The notes: a model not told the origin generated them from the letters alone. 50,769 nt of DNA from Rhodosalinus sediminis (GCF_003385555.1 NZ_QOHR01000021.1:1-50769); one strand, 5' to 3'; positions 16,057 through 25,193 are shown, counted from the stretch's first letter. Translations and numbers: made by a program.

Positions 16057-16456
16057 GCGCGGCGGGGTCCGATGGACCCTCGGCCCGCATCGCCACTGCC
16101 CCGACGGCAGGACAGGCCGCGGCGCCGCGGCGGGCGGGCGCATCCGACCGGCGGGGCGGCGGCGTCGCGCCGCCGGCACGGCGTGCCCGAACCCATGCGC
16201 CCAAGGCGGCCGCCGGGGCGACCCCGCGACGGCCAAGCCCCGGCGGTGCCAAAGCGCACGTCCCACCAGCAGGACACGCGGCGACGCCGCCGCCGGCGAG
16301 GCGCCCGCAGTCCGGACGCCCTGACCCGGCGCGACGTGGCGTCGCACATAAGTCTTGACATATGCGCTCACCAAACGATCGTTAGGTCAAGGAGCTCCAC
16401 GGGGTCCGAGACCCGCGGGAGGCGGGAGTTCCCGACAAAACGAACGGGAGGAGAGA
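16057..16456. promoter_or_regulatory. Promoter region of the TRAP transporter operon
   Basis: No gene is supported in the first 290 bases, which are uniformly GC-rich. The last 110 contain a consensus -35 hexamer TTGACA at 16355-16360, and the regulator palindrome at 16369-16388 where the spacer and -10 would lie. A strong GGGAGGAG ribosome site lies just before the ATG at 16457. The overlap of palindrome and core promoter suggests repression by occlusion. Confidence 0.6.
16369..16388. promoter_or_regulatory. TetR-type operator, copy 1 (TRAP operon)
   Basis: CACCAAACGATCGTTAGGTC matches the best copy (upstream of the P450 gene) at 16 of 20 positions and keeps the core ACCAAACGATCGTT. It begins 9 bases after the TTGACA hexamer at 16355 and ends 68 bases before the DctP-like start codon. 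The matching sites at 21844, 24281 and 28784 suggest that the TetR protein encoded at 23568-24194 binds here. Confidence 0.7.
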
Positions 16457-17491
16457 ATGCTGACTACGTTCATCCGCGCGGCGGCGGGCGCCGCCGTGGC
16501 GCTCGCGGCGCATCAGGCCGCCGCGCAGGACTATCCAGACGTTACGCTGCGCATGGCGCACCCGCTACCGGAAAGCTGGCCCGCCGCGCAGTGGGACAAG
16601 TGGTGGGCCGAGGAGGTCGAGCGCCGCTCCGACGGTGCCGTGAAGATCGAGCTGTTCTGGTCGGGGCAACTGGGCGGGCTGCTGGAGGTCAAGGATCTCG
16701 TCGCCTCGGGCGCCGTCGACCTCGGCGTCTTCGCGCAGGCGGTGCACGCCTCCGAGATGCCGCTGACCTCCGTCGCGGCCGGTCTGCTCAACCGCGTGTC
16801 CGCGGATGCGGAGACGGCGCAGGCGCTCGCCGGGCAGGTCTACGCCGCCGAGCCGACGCGCGCCGAACTCGACGCGCTGAACCTGCACCCGATCAAGTGG
16901 ACGGTGACCTCGCCCTATCGGCTGCTCTGCAACACCCCGATCGAGGAGACGGCCGACCTCGAAGGGCTGCGGGTGCGCGCGGTGGGCGGCGCCTACGTGC
17001 CCATCTGGATGGAAAGCTACGGCATGGTGCCGACGCGCGTGCAGGCCCCGGAGATCCGCGAGGGGCTGCAGCGCGGAACGCTCGACTGCAACTTCGGTCC
17101 GATCGAATGGGTGCCGTTCTTCTCGCTGCAATCGGTGGCGCCCTACCTGTCGGACATCAACACCGGCACCTTCACCACCTTCCAGCTCTACGCACCCGCG
17201 GACCGCTGGAACGCCTGGCCCGAAAGCGTCCGCGACCTGATGACCGAGGTCGCCGAGGACGCCATGGCCCGCGATCTCGACTGGCTCGACGGCGCGGAGG
17301 CGGAGGCGATCCAGACCTTCCGCGACGCCGGCGGCGAGATCGTCGAGCTCGCGGACATGGCGGATTTCGTGGCGCAGTCGCCCGACATGATCGCGGTCTG
17401 GCAGGACGACATGGACGAGGCCGGCATGGCCGAGGCCGTGGCGCCCATCGTCGAAATGCAGCGCGAGGCCGCGAAAAGCTTCGAGGAGTGA
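16457..17491 (+). CDS. TRAP transporter substrate-binding protein (DctP family)
   Basis: A 344-residue periplasmic solute receptor with a signal peptide of about 22 residues (cut after AAQ). Residues 27-60 (VTLRMAHPLPESWPAAQWDKWW) form the first strand and helix. GAVKIELFWSGQLGG and the carboxylate-binding region LRVRAVGGAYVPIWMESYGMVPTRV are typical of DctP proteins, where the arginine of the latter clamps the substrate carboxylate. The ligand is therefore probably a carboxylic acid, not further defined. The TGATG overlap with the small permease at 17491 shows coupled translation. The palindromic operator sits 68 bases upstream. Confidence 0.93.
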   Translation: MLTTFIRAAAGAAVALAAHQAAAQDYPDVTLRMAHPLPESWPAAQWDKWWAEEVERRSDGAVKIELFWSGQLGGLLEVKDLVASGAVDLGVFAQAVHASEMPLTSVAAGLLNRVSADAETAQALAGQVYAAEPTRAELDALNLHPIKWTVTSPYRLLCNTPIEETADLEGLRVRAVGGAYVPIWMESYGMVPTRVQAPEIREGLQRGTLDCNFGPIEWVPFFSLQSVAPYLSDINTGTFTTFQLYAPADRWNAWPESVRDLMTEVAEDAMARDLDWLDGAEAEAIQTFRDAGGEIVELADMADFVAQSPDMIAVWQDDMDEAGMAEAVAPIVEMQREAAKSFEE

Positions 17492-18039
17492 TGGGCGACG
17501 ACGATCCCCGCGCGCGCCGGCGGGCCGCGTCCTCTCTCCGCGCCCGGCTGACGCCGGGCGCGGGCGCGACCCTGATCGAACGCGCCGCGATCGCGGTCTG
17601 CGGCGCGACGCTCTTCGTGGTGATGCTGGTGGGCGCGGTCGATATCGTCTCGGGAGAGGTGTTCGGCGTGTTCCTGCCGTTCAAGGTGGACATGTCCGGG
17701 ACGCTCGCCGCGGCGGCGATCTTCCTCGCCTGGCCGCTGGTGCAGCGCACGCATGCGCACATCAAGGTCGACCTGTTTCTGCCCCACCTGCCGCGGCCGC
17801 TCCTGCGGCTGAGCTGGTGGGCGAGCCAGGCGACCGGGATGCTCGTCTTCGGCCTGATCGCCTACGGCGCCGTCGACCTCGCCGCCGACAGCGTCGCCAT
17901 CCGCGAGACCTCGGCGGCGACGCTGGGCTATCCGATCTGGCCGGCGAAGGTGGCCTGCGCCGTGGGCGCGGTCATCACCATCGGCGTTTTCCTGCTGCAG
18001 ACGGCGCGCCGCCTGCTGCACGGGGCCGAGGACGCATGA
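17491..18039 (+). CDS. TRAP transporter small permease (DctQ family)
   Basis: A 182-residue inner-membrane protein with four hydrophobic helices (about 33-55, 70-90, 105-127 and 148-170) after a basic cytoplasmic N-terminus. The HAHIKVDLFLPHLP segment after helix 2 is the conserved DctQ signature. The ATG shares its A with the TGA of the receptor gene, and the stop overlaps the large permease start by 4 bases. It pairs with the DctM-like subunit for sodium-driven uptake. Confidence 0.92.
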   Translation: MGDDDPRARRRAASSLRARLTPGAGATLIERAAIAVCGATLFVVMLVGAVDIVSGEVFGVFLPFKVDMSGTLAAAAIFLAWPLVQRTHAHIKVDLFLPHLPRPLLRLSWWASQATGMLVFGLIAYGAVDLAADSVAIRETSAATLGYPIWPAKVACAVGAVITIGVFLLQTARRLLHGAEDA

Positions 18040-19343
18040 GCGGGCTGGAACAGGGCGGCGTCGCCTTCGCGGTCCTCTTGGCCATGCTCGCCATCGGCGT
18101 GCCGGTGGGCTTCGCGCTGGCCGGCGTCGCCGCGGCGGGGCTCTATTTCAGCGTGGGCACGACCTTCGTTCTGACGACCTTCAAGAGCGCGCCCTACACG
18201 CTGGCGAGCGATTACACCTTCGTCGTGGTGCCGATGTTCGTGCTGATGGGCGCGATCGCCGGGCGCGCGGGGATCATCGGCGACCTTTACGGCGCCGCGC
18301 AGGCGATGCTGAGCCGCGTGCGCGGTGGGCTCTTCATGGCCACGATCCTCGCGCAGGCCGGTTTCGCCGCGGCCTCCGGCTCGACCGTCGTCGCCTCGAG
18401 CGTCTTCACCCGGATGGCGCTGCCCGAGATGCTGCGCTTTCGCTACGATCCGGGCGTCTCGGCGGGCTGCATCGCGGCGGCGGGCACGCTCGCCGGGCTG
18501 ATCCCGCCCTCCATCGCCATGGTGCTCTTCGCCCTTCTGACCGGAGAGCCGGTGGGCGCGCTGCTGATCGCGGGCATCCTGCCCGGCGTCCTGACCGCGG
18601 CGAGCTACATGGCCGGGCTCCGGGTCTTCCTGCATTTTCGCCCCGAATGGGCGCCGCCGATCACCGAGCAGGTCTCGTGGGCGCAGCGCCTGCGCGCGCT
18701 CGGCCGGGTCTGGAGCGTGCTTCTCCTGATGCTCCTCGTCATCGGCGGCATCTACTCGGGGCTTTTCCCGCCCTCGGCGGCCGGCGCGGTCGGCGCAGCC
18801 GGGGCGCTGGCGATCGCGCTCGCGATGCGGCGCATCGACGGGGGACAGCTCTGGGACGGGCTGCTCGAATCGGCCCGGATCACGGCGATGATCTTCCTCG
18901 TCATCATCGGCGGGCTGATCTTCAGCCGCTTCCTCTCGATCAGCGGGTTCATCGGCGACCTGCGCGCGCTCGTGGTCTCGACGGAGCTCGGCGTGGCGGG
19001 CTTTCTCGCGATGACCGTCGCGCTGTTCCTGCTGCTGGGGATGTTCCTCGACTCGGTCTCGCTCCTCGTGATCGCGGTGCCCTTCCTCTATCCGATCTCG
19101 CAGGCGCTCGGGATGGACCCGATCTGGTTCGCGGTGATCGTCGTCAAGCTGATCGAGATCGCGGCGATCACGCCGCCGGTGGGGCTCAACCTCTACGCTG
19201 TGCTGGCGGCGGCCGAACGGCGGGTCACGACCGCCGGACTCTTCCGGGGGGTTCTGCCCTTCATCGTGATCGAGATGGCGGTTCTGGCGCTTCTGCTCGC
19301 CGTCCCGTCGATCGCGACGCTCCTGCCCCGCACCATGGGATAA
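18036..19343 (+). CDS. TRAP transporter large permease (DctM family)
   Basis: A 435-residue polytopic permease starting MSGLEQGGVAF at 18036 (ATGA overlap with the small permease). At least eleven hydrophobic segments are visible. Family markers include GVPVGFALAGVAAAGLYF near the N-terminus, ASGSTVVASSVF, and a second inverted unit with GMFLDSVSLLVIAVPF and ITPPVGLNLYAV. These serine/threonine/proline-rich re-entrant motifs line the sodium and substrate path. It forms one transcription unit with the receptor, small permease and the CoA ligase that starts 5 bases downstream, so uptake and activation are coordinated. Confidence 0.95.
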   Translation: MSGLEQGGVAFAVLLAMLAIGVPVGFALAGVAAAGLYFSVGTTFVLTTFKSAPYTLASDYTFVVVPMFVLMGAIAGRAGIIGDLYGAAQAMLSRVRGGLFMATILAQAGFAAASGSTVVASSVFTRMALPEMLRFRYDPGVSAGCIAAAGTLAGLIPPSIAMVLFALLTGEPVGALLIAGILPGVLTAASYMAGLRVFLHFRPEWAPPITEQVSWAQRLRALGRVWSVLLLMLLVIGGIYSGLFPPSAAGAVGAAGALAIALAMRRIDGGQLWDGLLESARITAMIFLVIIGGLIFSRFLSISGFIGDLRALVVSTELGVAGFLAMTVALFLLLGMFLDSVSLLVIAVPFLYPISQALGMDPIWFAVIVVKLIEIAAITPPVGLNLYAVLAAAERRVTTAGLFRGVLPFIVIEMAVLALLLAVPSIATLLPRTMG

Positions 19344-19348
19344 CGCGC

Positions 19349-20899
19349 ATGCGGCTGATCGATTTCTTCGACCGTGCGGCGGAGCTCGAGCCGGAGCGCA
19401 TCTTCGTCCGGCAGGGCGCGGTCGCGCGCAGCTACGCCGAGAGCCGGGCGACCACGCACCGCATCGCCGCCGCGCTCGGCCGCGACGGGATCGCCCCCGG
19501 CATGCGCGTCGGCGTCTACATGCCCAACGACTGGCGCGGGCTGGAGGCGATGTTCGGCCTCTTCCGCGCCGGGGCGGTGATGGTGCCCGTCAACGTGCGC
19601 AACGCGGTCGCGCAGAACGCGCAGATCCTGCGCGACGCGGGCATCCGCGCGATCGTCTTTCACTCCGCCTTCGCGGCGGAGCTGGCCGAGGTGCGCCGCG
19701 TCTGCCCGGACCTTTCCCTCGCCGTCTGTCTCGACCGCGCGGCCGAGGGCGCGCCCGCCCTCTCGGACTGGATGGCGCCGCCGGGCACCACGGCGCCGGA
19801 GGTGCCGCACGACCCGCAGGATCTCTGGACGCTCTACGCCACGAGCGGCACGACCGGCCGCTCCAAATCCGTGCGCCACACGCATCTGACGAACCTCGTC
19901 GCCTCGATGGACATGCTTCACGCGCTCGAGGTGCACGGGCCGGTCCGCAACCTCGTGGTCGCGCCGATGACGCATTTCGCGGGCACCTTCATCTTCGCGC
20001 TGACGGTCACGGGCGGCACGCACATCCTGATGGATGGTCCCGCGCCGGGCGAGATCCTCGCCGCGATCGAGGCGGAGCGGGCGCAGATCCTGTTCCTGCC
20101 GCCGACGCTGATCTACCGGATGCTCGCCGACCCGGCGCTTGAGCGGCACGACTATTCGAGCCTGCACCGTTTCGTCTACGCCGCCGCGCCCATGGCCGAG
20201 GACAAGCTGCGCGACGCGGTGGCCGCCTTCGGCCCGGTGATGAGCAATTTCTACGGGCAGGCGGAGGCGCTCGGACCAATTTCCTTCCTCCCGCCGGAGG
20301 ACCATGCGCCGGGGGCGGACGACGCGGCGCCTGCGCGCCTCGCCTCCATCGGCCGGCCCTCGATCCTGCGCCGGGTGCGCGTGGTCGACGATACGGGCGC
20401 GACGGTGGCCCCCGGCACGCCGGGCGAGGTCGCCGTGCGCAGCTGGGGCGTGACGCCGGGCTACGCGGGCGACGCCGAGGCCACGCGGGCGGCCTTCCGC
20501 GACGGCTGGTACCTGACGGGCGACATCGGCGTGGCCGACGCCGAGGGCTACGTGACGCTCGTGGACCGGAAATCCGACATGATCGTTTCCGGCGGCTTCA
20601 ACGTCTTTCCCGCGGAGGTCGAGCGCGCGCTGCTGTCGCATCCGGACGTGCTCGACGCCGCGGTGATCGGCGTGCCGCATCCGGACTGGGGCGAGGCGGT
20701 GACCGCGGTGATCGAGCCGCGCCCCGGCGCCGAGATCGCGCCGGACACCCTCATCGAACTCTGCAAGGCACGGCTCGGCAGCCTGAAGGCGCCGAAAACG
20801 GTGGAGTTCCGCGAGAGCCTGCCACGCAACGCGACGGGCAAGGTGCTGCGCCGCGAGATCCGCGCGCCCTACTGGGCGGGCCGGGGCCGCGCCATCTGA
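19349..20899 (+). CDS. Acyl-CoA synthetase / AMP-dependent ligase 1
   Basis: A 516-residue ANL-superfamily ligase, activating a carboxylic acid with ATP and CoA via an acyl-adenylate. The start at 19349 lies 5 bases after the TRAP stop. The phosphate-binding loop is LYATSGTTGRSKSVRHTH at about residues 162-179, A5 is NFYGQAEALG, and the hinge region is WYLTGDIGVADAEGYVTLVDRKSDMIVSGGFN. The catalytic lysine of A10 is in PRNATGKVLRREIR. It is the medium/long-chain or aromatic acid type by length, and the substrate is not defined. Its 3' end overlaps the convergent flavoenzyme gene by 31 bases. It probably activates what the TRAP system imports. Confidence 0.93.
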   Translation: MRLIDFFDRAAELEPERIFVRQGAVARSYAESRATTHRIAAALGRDGIAPGMRVGVYMPNDWRGLEAMFGLFRAGAVMVPVNVRNAVAQNAQILRDAGIRAIVFHSAFAAELAEVRRVCPDLSLAVCLDRAAEGAPALSDWMAPPGTTAPEVPHDPQDLWTLYATSGTTGRSKSVRHTHLTNLVASMDMLHALEVHGPVRNLVVAPMTHFAGTFIFALTVTGGTHILMDGPAPGEILAAIEAERAQILFLPPTLIYRMLADPALERHDYSSLHRFVYAAAPMAEDKLRDAVAAFGPVMSNFYGQAEALGPISFLPPEDHAPGADDAAPARLASIGRPSILRRVRVVDDTGATVAPGTPGEVAVRSWGVTPGYAGDAEATRAAFRDGWYLTGDIGVADAEGYVTLVDRKSDMIVSGGFNVFPAEVERALLSHPDVLDAAVIGVPHPDWGEAVTAVIEPRPGAEIAPDTLIELCKARLGSLKAPKTVEFRESLPRNATGKVLRREIRAPYWAGRGRAI

Positions 20900-21816
20900 C
20901 GCGCGGCGCGCCACTCCTTGGCCATGCCGGCGATCACTTCCTCCGCCGGGCGGACGGCCGAGACCCCGCCGCAGCCGTGGCCCATGCTCCAGACCGTCTT
21001 CCAGGAGGCGATGTCGAGCGCGCCCTCATGGAGCGGCGTACCGTCGGGGGCGATCACGCCCTCCCGCACGAGGCTTTCGCGCGCGAAATTCGCCGGAATG
21101 CCGGTGACGAGGCTGCTTTGGGTGACGCCGTCGGCGCCGGTGGTCACGACGCTCGCCTTGTGGTCGGCCGCCGCGCGACTCTCCGCGGTGGCGATGAAGG
21201 GCGTTCCGGCATAGCCCAGATCGGCGTCGAGCACTTCGAGCGCATGGAGCGCCCGGCCCGTTCCGACCGCGCCCGCGACCGCGAGCGGCCCGTCGAAGAA
21301 CCGCCGGACCTCGGCGACGAAGGCGAAGGGGTTGAGCCATCCGGTGTTGCCGCCGGCCCCCGCCGTCAACAGCACCAGGCCGTCGACCCCCGCCGCCGCG
21401 GCCTTGCGCGCGTGGCGCACGCTGGCCACATCGGAAAAGACCAGCCCGCCGTAGGCGTGCACCGCCGCGACCACGTCGTCCGGCGGCCCGACCGAGGCCA
21501 CGACGAGCGGCGCCCTCGCCCGCACCGTCGCTGCGAGGTCGTCTTGCAGACGCGCGTTGGAGCGGTGCACGATCAGGTTCACGCCCCATGGCGCGCCGCC
21601 GCGGGCGCCCTCGGCGATCCGCTCGAGCCACGCCACGAGCGCCGCGCCCGTGCGCGCGTTGATCGAGGGGAAGGCCGAGAGCGCCCCGGCGCGGGCCGCG
21701 GCGATGATGAGTTCCGGCCCTGAGACGAGGAACATCGGCGCCACGAAAAGCGGCAGCGCCAGACGCTCCGACAGATGCGCCCGGAGCGCGGGTCCGGTCC
21801 TGTCCGTCGGCCACAT
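20869..21816 (-). CDS. NAD(P)H-dependent flavin oxidoreductase / nitronate monooxygenase family
   Basis: A 315-residue FMN TIM-barrel of the 2-nitropropane dioxygenase family. I prefer the ATG at 21816 (MWPTDRTGPALR) because GGGGAGGG lies 8 bases upstream. The longer frame starting at 21864 would run through the operator palindrome. Family motifs are LPLFVAPMFLVSG at the N-terminus, AGADG-like VDGLVLLTAGAGGNTG, and GAVGTGRALHALEVLDADLGYAGTPF for FMN phosphate. Such genes often accompany acyl-CoA degradation clusters without a proven role, so the reaction here is uncertain. It is divergent from ligase 2 and shares a regulator site with it. Confidence 0.88.
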   Translation of the reverse strand: MWPTDRTGPALRAHLSERLALPLFVAPMFLVSGPELIIAAARAGALSAFPSINARTGAALVAWLERIAEGARGGAPWGVNLIVHRSNARLQDDLAATVRARAPLVVASVGPPDDVVAAVHAYGGLVFSDVASVRHARKAAAAGVDGLVLLTAGAGGNTGWLNPFAFVAEVRRFFDGPLAVAGAVGTGRALHALEVLDADLGYAGTPFIATAESRAAADHKASVVTTGADGVTQSSLVTGIPANFARESLVREGVIAPDGTPLHEGALDIASWKTVWSMGHGCGGVSAVRPAEEVIAGMAKEWRAARQMARPRPAQ

Positions 21817-21843
21817 GCGGCGCCCTCCCCGTTGGGCGCAGAC

Positions 21844-21863
21844 TAACAAACAACCGTTTGGCA
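21844..21863. promoter_or_regulatory. TetR-type operator, copy 2 (divergent flavoenzyme / ligase 2)
   Basis: TAACAAACAACCGTTTGGCA differs from the inverted form of the P450 copy at 3 of 20 positions. It lies 28 bases upstream of the flavoenzyme start and 113 bases upstream of ligase 2, so one site could control both divergent units. The half-sites AACAAAC and GTTTGG are intact. Confidence 0.68.
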
Positions 21864-21976
21864 CACCAGACGATCTGCGCTACGCTGTCGCAGGTGCCGC
21901 CGCGGGAGGATCGGCGGCGCGCCGGGCGGACGCGGCGGGCGCCGCCCGGACGACCAGGGGAGGAGCGCTGACCGCC

Positions 21977-23536
21977 ATGACCGACGTGATCGACGACGCA
22001 CAGGTCTATCTGCCCGATCTCTTCGCGGCGCACGCCAGACATTACCCCGACAAGCCGGCCGTGATCTGCGGCGCGGAGCGGCGGAGCTGGGGCGCCTTCG
22101 TCGCCAATATCAACCGCGTCGCGACCTTCCTCCGGCAGGCGGGGCTCGCGAAGGGCGACCGTGTCGCCGTGATGATGGGCAACTCGGTCGAGATGCTGGA
22201 GTGCCTGTTCGGCGTCGTGCGCGCCGGCGGCTGCGTGGTCCCGCTCTCGGGGCTGCTGACCACCGAGCAGCTCGGCAGCCTGCTCGCGGACTGCGGCGCG
22301 CGCACCGCCTTCGTCTCGGCCGAGTTCGCCGAGCGCGCCCATGCGCTCGCCGGGGCGGGCACGGACGTCGGGACATGGGTGGCCTCCGGCTTCACGGCGG
22401 ACGGCTGGCCCGCGCTCGAGGAGATCTACCGCACCACCCCCGACACCGTGCCGGAGGTGCGCCACGCGACGACCGACGCCTTCAACATCATCTATTCCTC
22501 TGGCACGACGGGCCTGCCCAAGGGGATCGTGCAGACGCATCGCGCGCGTCTGCACTGGGCCTTTTCCAACGCGGTCGAGATGGGCTTCGGCTCCGAAAGC
22601 CGGGCGCTCACCACCACGCCGCTCTACTCAAACGGCACCTGGCTGATGATGCTGCCCACGCTCTTCGCGGGCGGGACGCTGCACGTCATGCCCGCCTTCG
22701 ATCCCGGGGCGTTCCTCGAGACGGTCGCGCGGGAGGGGATCACGCACACCTTCATGGTCCCGGCGCAATACGTGATGGTCCTCGAACGCCCGGAGCTCGA
22801 AACAGCGGACCTGTCGAGCCTGCGCACGGTCCTCTCCGCCGGCTCGCCGCTCCGGCGCGAGACCAAGCGCCGGATCATCGCGCGCCTGTCCCCCGGCCTC
22901 TACGAGCTTTACGGCTTCTCCGAGGGCTTCGCGAGCATCCTGAAGCCGCACCAGCACGAGGCGAAGTTCGACACGGTGGGCACGCCGGTCCTCGGGTTCG
23001 AGGTGCGCATCCTCGACGATGCGGGCAACGAGGCGCCACGCGGCACGCCGGGCGAGATCGCGGGCTACGGCGCGGGGCTGATGCAGGCCTACAACGGCCG
23101 CGACGCGCAGACGGCCGAGCTGATCTGGCGCGACGAGCGCGGGCGCACCTTCGTGCGGTCCGGCGATATCGGCGTTCTGGACGAGGACGGCTTCCTGCGG
23201 ATCGTGGACCGCAAGAAGGACATGATCATCTCGGGCGGCTTCAACGTCTTTCCCACCGACGTTGAGGAGATCGTCGGCGCGCATCCGGATGTCCGGGACG
23301 TCACGGTGATCGGCGTGCCGCACGAGAAATGGGGGGAGAGCTGCCTCGCGCTGGTGATCCCGGCCGAGGGCGCGACCGCGACGCCGGACGCCATCCGGGA
23401 CTGGGCCAACGCCCGGCTGGCCAAGACGCAGCGCCTCGTCGGGGTCGAGTTCCGCGAGGCGTTCCCGCGCAACGCGCTCGGCAAGGTCGTCAAGAAGGAG
23501 CTGCGCGCGCCCTACTGGCGCGACGCCGCGAGCTGA
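21977..23536 (+). CDS. Acyl-CoA synthetase / AMP-dependent ligase 2
   Basis: A 519-residue ANL ligase beginning MTDVIDDAQVYL at 21977 with a GGGGAGGAG site. The phosphate loop is IIYSSGTTGLPKGIVQTH at about residues 171-188, A5 is ELYGFSEGFA, and the hinge is GDIGVLDEDGFLRIVDRKKDMIISGGFN. The A10 lysine is in PRNALGKVVKKELR. It is homologous to, but clearly diverged from, ligase 1 in the same regulon, so the two probably activate different intermediates. An example would be the imported acid and a product of the P450 or of side-chain removal. It is followed by a convergent TetR gene. Confidence 0.93.
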   Translation: MTDVIDDAQVYLPDLFAAHARHYPDKPAVICGAERRSWGAFVANINRVATFLRQAGLAKGDRVAVMMGNSVEMLECLFGVVRAGGCVVPLSGLLTTEQLGSLLADCGARTAFVSAEFAERAHALAGAGTDVGTWVASGFTADGWPALEEIYRTTPDTVPEVRHATTDAFNIIYSSGTTGLPKGIVQTHRARLHWAFSNAVEMGFGSESRALTTTPLYSNGTWLMMLPTLFAGGTLHVMPAFDPGAFLETVAREGITHTFMVPAQYVMVLERPELETADLSSLRTVLSAGSPLRRETKRRIIARLSPGLYELYGFSEGFASILKPHQHEAKFDTVGTPVLGFEVRILDDAGNEAPRGTPGEIAGYGAGLMQAYNGRDAQTAELIWRDERGRTFVRSGDIGVLDEDGFLRIVDRKKDMIISGGFNVFPTDVEEIVGAHPDVRDVTVIGVPHEKWGESCLALVIPAEGATATPDAIRDWANARLAKTQRLVGVEFREAFPRNALGKVVKKELRAPYWRDAAS

Positions 23537-23567
23537 GGCCGTGCGCGTGACCGGCCCCGGACGCGCC

Positions 23568-24194
23568 TCAGCCCTGCGCCCGGTCGCCGTAGGCCGTGCG
23601 CAGCGTCGCGACGAAGGCGCGCGCGATCTCGGCCGGCGCCCGTTCGGCGGCCGGGTCGAACCAGACCGGCACCCAGTTCAGCGCGCCCAGAAGCTGAAGC
23701 CGCAGCAGCGCCGGATCGACGCCCTCGGGCAGGCCGAGCGCCTCGAAGAGATCGCGGAACAGGACCTCGTAGGTATTGCGCTGCGCCTTGAGCGTGGCGT
23801 TGAGCGCGCGCCGGTCCTCGGCGAAATCGGGAGAGATGATGGTGATCATGTTGCCGGTGGCGATCAGCCCCTCGAGATGCGCCACGGCCGCCGCCTCCAG
23901 CCGGTCCCACGGGCGCGTCGCGCGCGCCACCGCCGCCTCGACACGCCGGGTCATGTCGGCCACGACGCGCTCGTGAATGGCCTGCAGCATCTCTTCCTTG
24001 GACGCGAAGTGGTAGTAGAGCGACCCCGGCAGCATATCGACCGCCGCCGCGATGTCGCGCATCGAGGTACCGTCGATGCCGTGGCGCGCGATCAGCTCGG
24101 CCGCCTTGAGGAGTACCTCTTCGCGCTTGTTGCGGCGGCGCGGCCTGTCACCGGGGGCGGGGCCGCGGCCCGCGTCTGCCTCCTGCCTGTCCAA
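23568..24194 (-). CDS. TetR family transcriptional regulator, likely repressor of the acyl-CoA/P450 regulon
   Basis: A 208-residue TetR protein. I place the start at the TTG of 24194, which has AAGGAG 7 bases upstream. The more distant ATG at 24317 would add an Arg-rich leader and put the operator at 24281-24300 inside the gene. The helix-turn-helix occupies about residues 22-65 (VLLKAAELIARHGIDGTSMR, then YYHFASKEEML). The rest is an all-helical ligand domain with IATGNMITIISPDF, resembling acyl-CoA-responsive members. It is divergent from the enoyl-CoA hydratase gene. It is the only TetR gene in the window and sits centrally among the four palindromes. Confidence 0.9.
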   Translation of the reverse strand: MDRQEADAGRGPAPGDRPRRRNKREEVLLKAAELIARHGIDGTSMRDIAAAVDMLPGSLYYHFASKEEMLQAIHERVVADMTRRVEAAVARATRPWDRLEAAAVAHLEGLIATGNMITIISPDFAEDRRALNATLKAQRNTYEVLFRDLFEALGLPEGVDPALLRLQLLGALNWVPVWFDPAAERAPAEIARAFVATLRTAYGDRAQG

Positions 24195-24280
24195 GATGGT
24201 CTCCTTCGTCGGCGCACGGGCGACCGCCGTCCGGCCCCGCGCGCGCAGCGGACGGCAAGACGCCCTCTCGCCGCGTGTTC

Positions 24281-24300
24281 TACCAAGTGTATGTTTGATT
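24281..24300. promoter_or_regulatory. TetR-type operator, copy 3 (divergent TetR / enoyl-CoA hydratase), degenerate
   Basis: TACCAAGTGTATGTTTGATT keeps both outer half-sites (TACCAA and GTTTG) but has a different centre, matching the P450 copy at 13 of 20 positions. It lies between the TetR start (24194) and the hydratase start (24347), the expected place for autoregulation. A weaker site here would allow graded control of the regulator itself. Confidence 0.55.
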
Positions 24301-24346
24301 TTCGAGCGCGAATGCATCCCCTCGACCGAAACGGGAGCGACCGGCC

Positions 24347-25150
24347 ATGACCAACGGACAAGCGATGCTGCACCTCGAGGGCCCGGTCGCGCGGATCGTC
24401 GTCTCGAACCCGGACGCGGGATACATGGACCGGACGATGGAGGACGCGCTGCTCGACGCGGTCGCCCGCGTCGAGGCCGACCCCGCCGTGCGCGTCTGCG
24501 TCCTGTCCGGTGGCACGCCCGGCGTCTTCATCCGGCACTACGACCTGAAGGCGCTCGCGCCGCAGGCCCGGTCGATGGCCGCGCGGGGCATGACCTTCTC
24601 CATGGATCGCCCGGTGAAGGAGGCGCCGATCCACCGCGCGCTCCGCCTGATGGAGGAGGGCACGACGGTCCACGTCGCCGCATTGAACGGCACGGCGATG
24701 GGCGGCGGCTTCGAACTGGCACTCGCCTGCGATCTGCGGGTGGTCGAGGCCGGCGACCATGCCTTCGGCCTGCCGGAAATCAACCTCGGCCTGCTGCCGG
24801 GGGCCGGCGGCACGCAACGCCTGCCGACGCTCGTGGGGCTGTCGCGCGCGCTGCAGATGACGCTGACGGGCGACACGCTGACCCCGCAGGAGATGGTGGC
24901 GAGCGGGCTCGCCCTCGACGGAGGGGCGGACGCGGTCGCCGCCGCGCGTACCCTCGCCGCCCGCCTCGCGGCGAAGCCCGCACGGGCGCTGGCGCACATC
25001 AAGCGGCTGACCCGGCGGGGCGTGACCGGCGACGCCGAGGATTTCGCGCTGGAGCGCACGCTCTTCTGCGACCTGATGACGACGCCGGAGGCCGGCGCGC
25101 TGCTCGACGAGGGCGCCGCCGGCCGCCGCCGGATCACCGACGAGCCGTGA
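24347..25150 (+). CDS. Enoyl-CoA hydratase/isomerase family protein
   Basis: A 267-residue crotonase-fold protein. Both catalytic glutamates of true hydratases are present: in MGGGFELALACD (about residue 124) and in FGLPEINLGLLPGAGGTQRLP (about 144). The first oxyanion-hole block is atypical (PGVFIRHYDLKAL) compared with the usual AFAAGAD. It is probably a hydratase acting on an unusual enoyl-CoA. Its start is 46 bases downstream of the degenerate operator, divergent from TetR. It converges with the thiolase gene, 43 bases away. Confidence 0.9.
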   Translation: MTNGQAMLHLEGPVARIVVSNPDAGYMDRTMEDALLDAVARVEADPAVRVCVLSGGTPGVFIRHYDLKALAPQARSMAARGMTFSMDRPVKEAPIHRALRLMEEGTTVHVAALNGTAMGGGFELALACDLRVVEAGDHAFGLPEINLGLLPGAGGTQRLPTLVGLSRALQMTLTGDTLTPQEMVASGLALDGGADAVAAARTLAARLAAKPARALAHIKRLTRRGVTGDAEDFALERTLFCDLMTTPEAGALLDEGAAGRRRITDEP

Positions 25151-25193
25151 CCGCGCGCGCCAGCTGATCGCGCGGCGCAGGGCATGCCGCGTC

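Noticed and set aside
21817-21864. Upstream start of the flavoenzyme gene (MPNGCLLVCAQ)
   Set aside because: It would place the shared operator within the coding region, and GGGGAGGG lies in front of the ATG at 21816.
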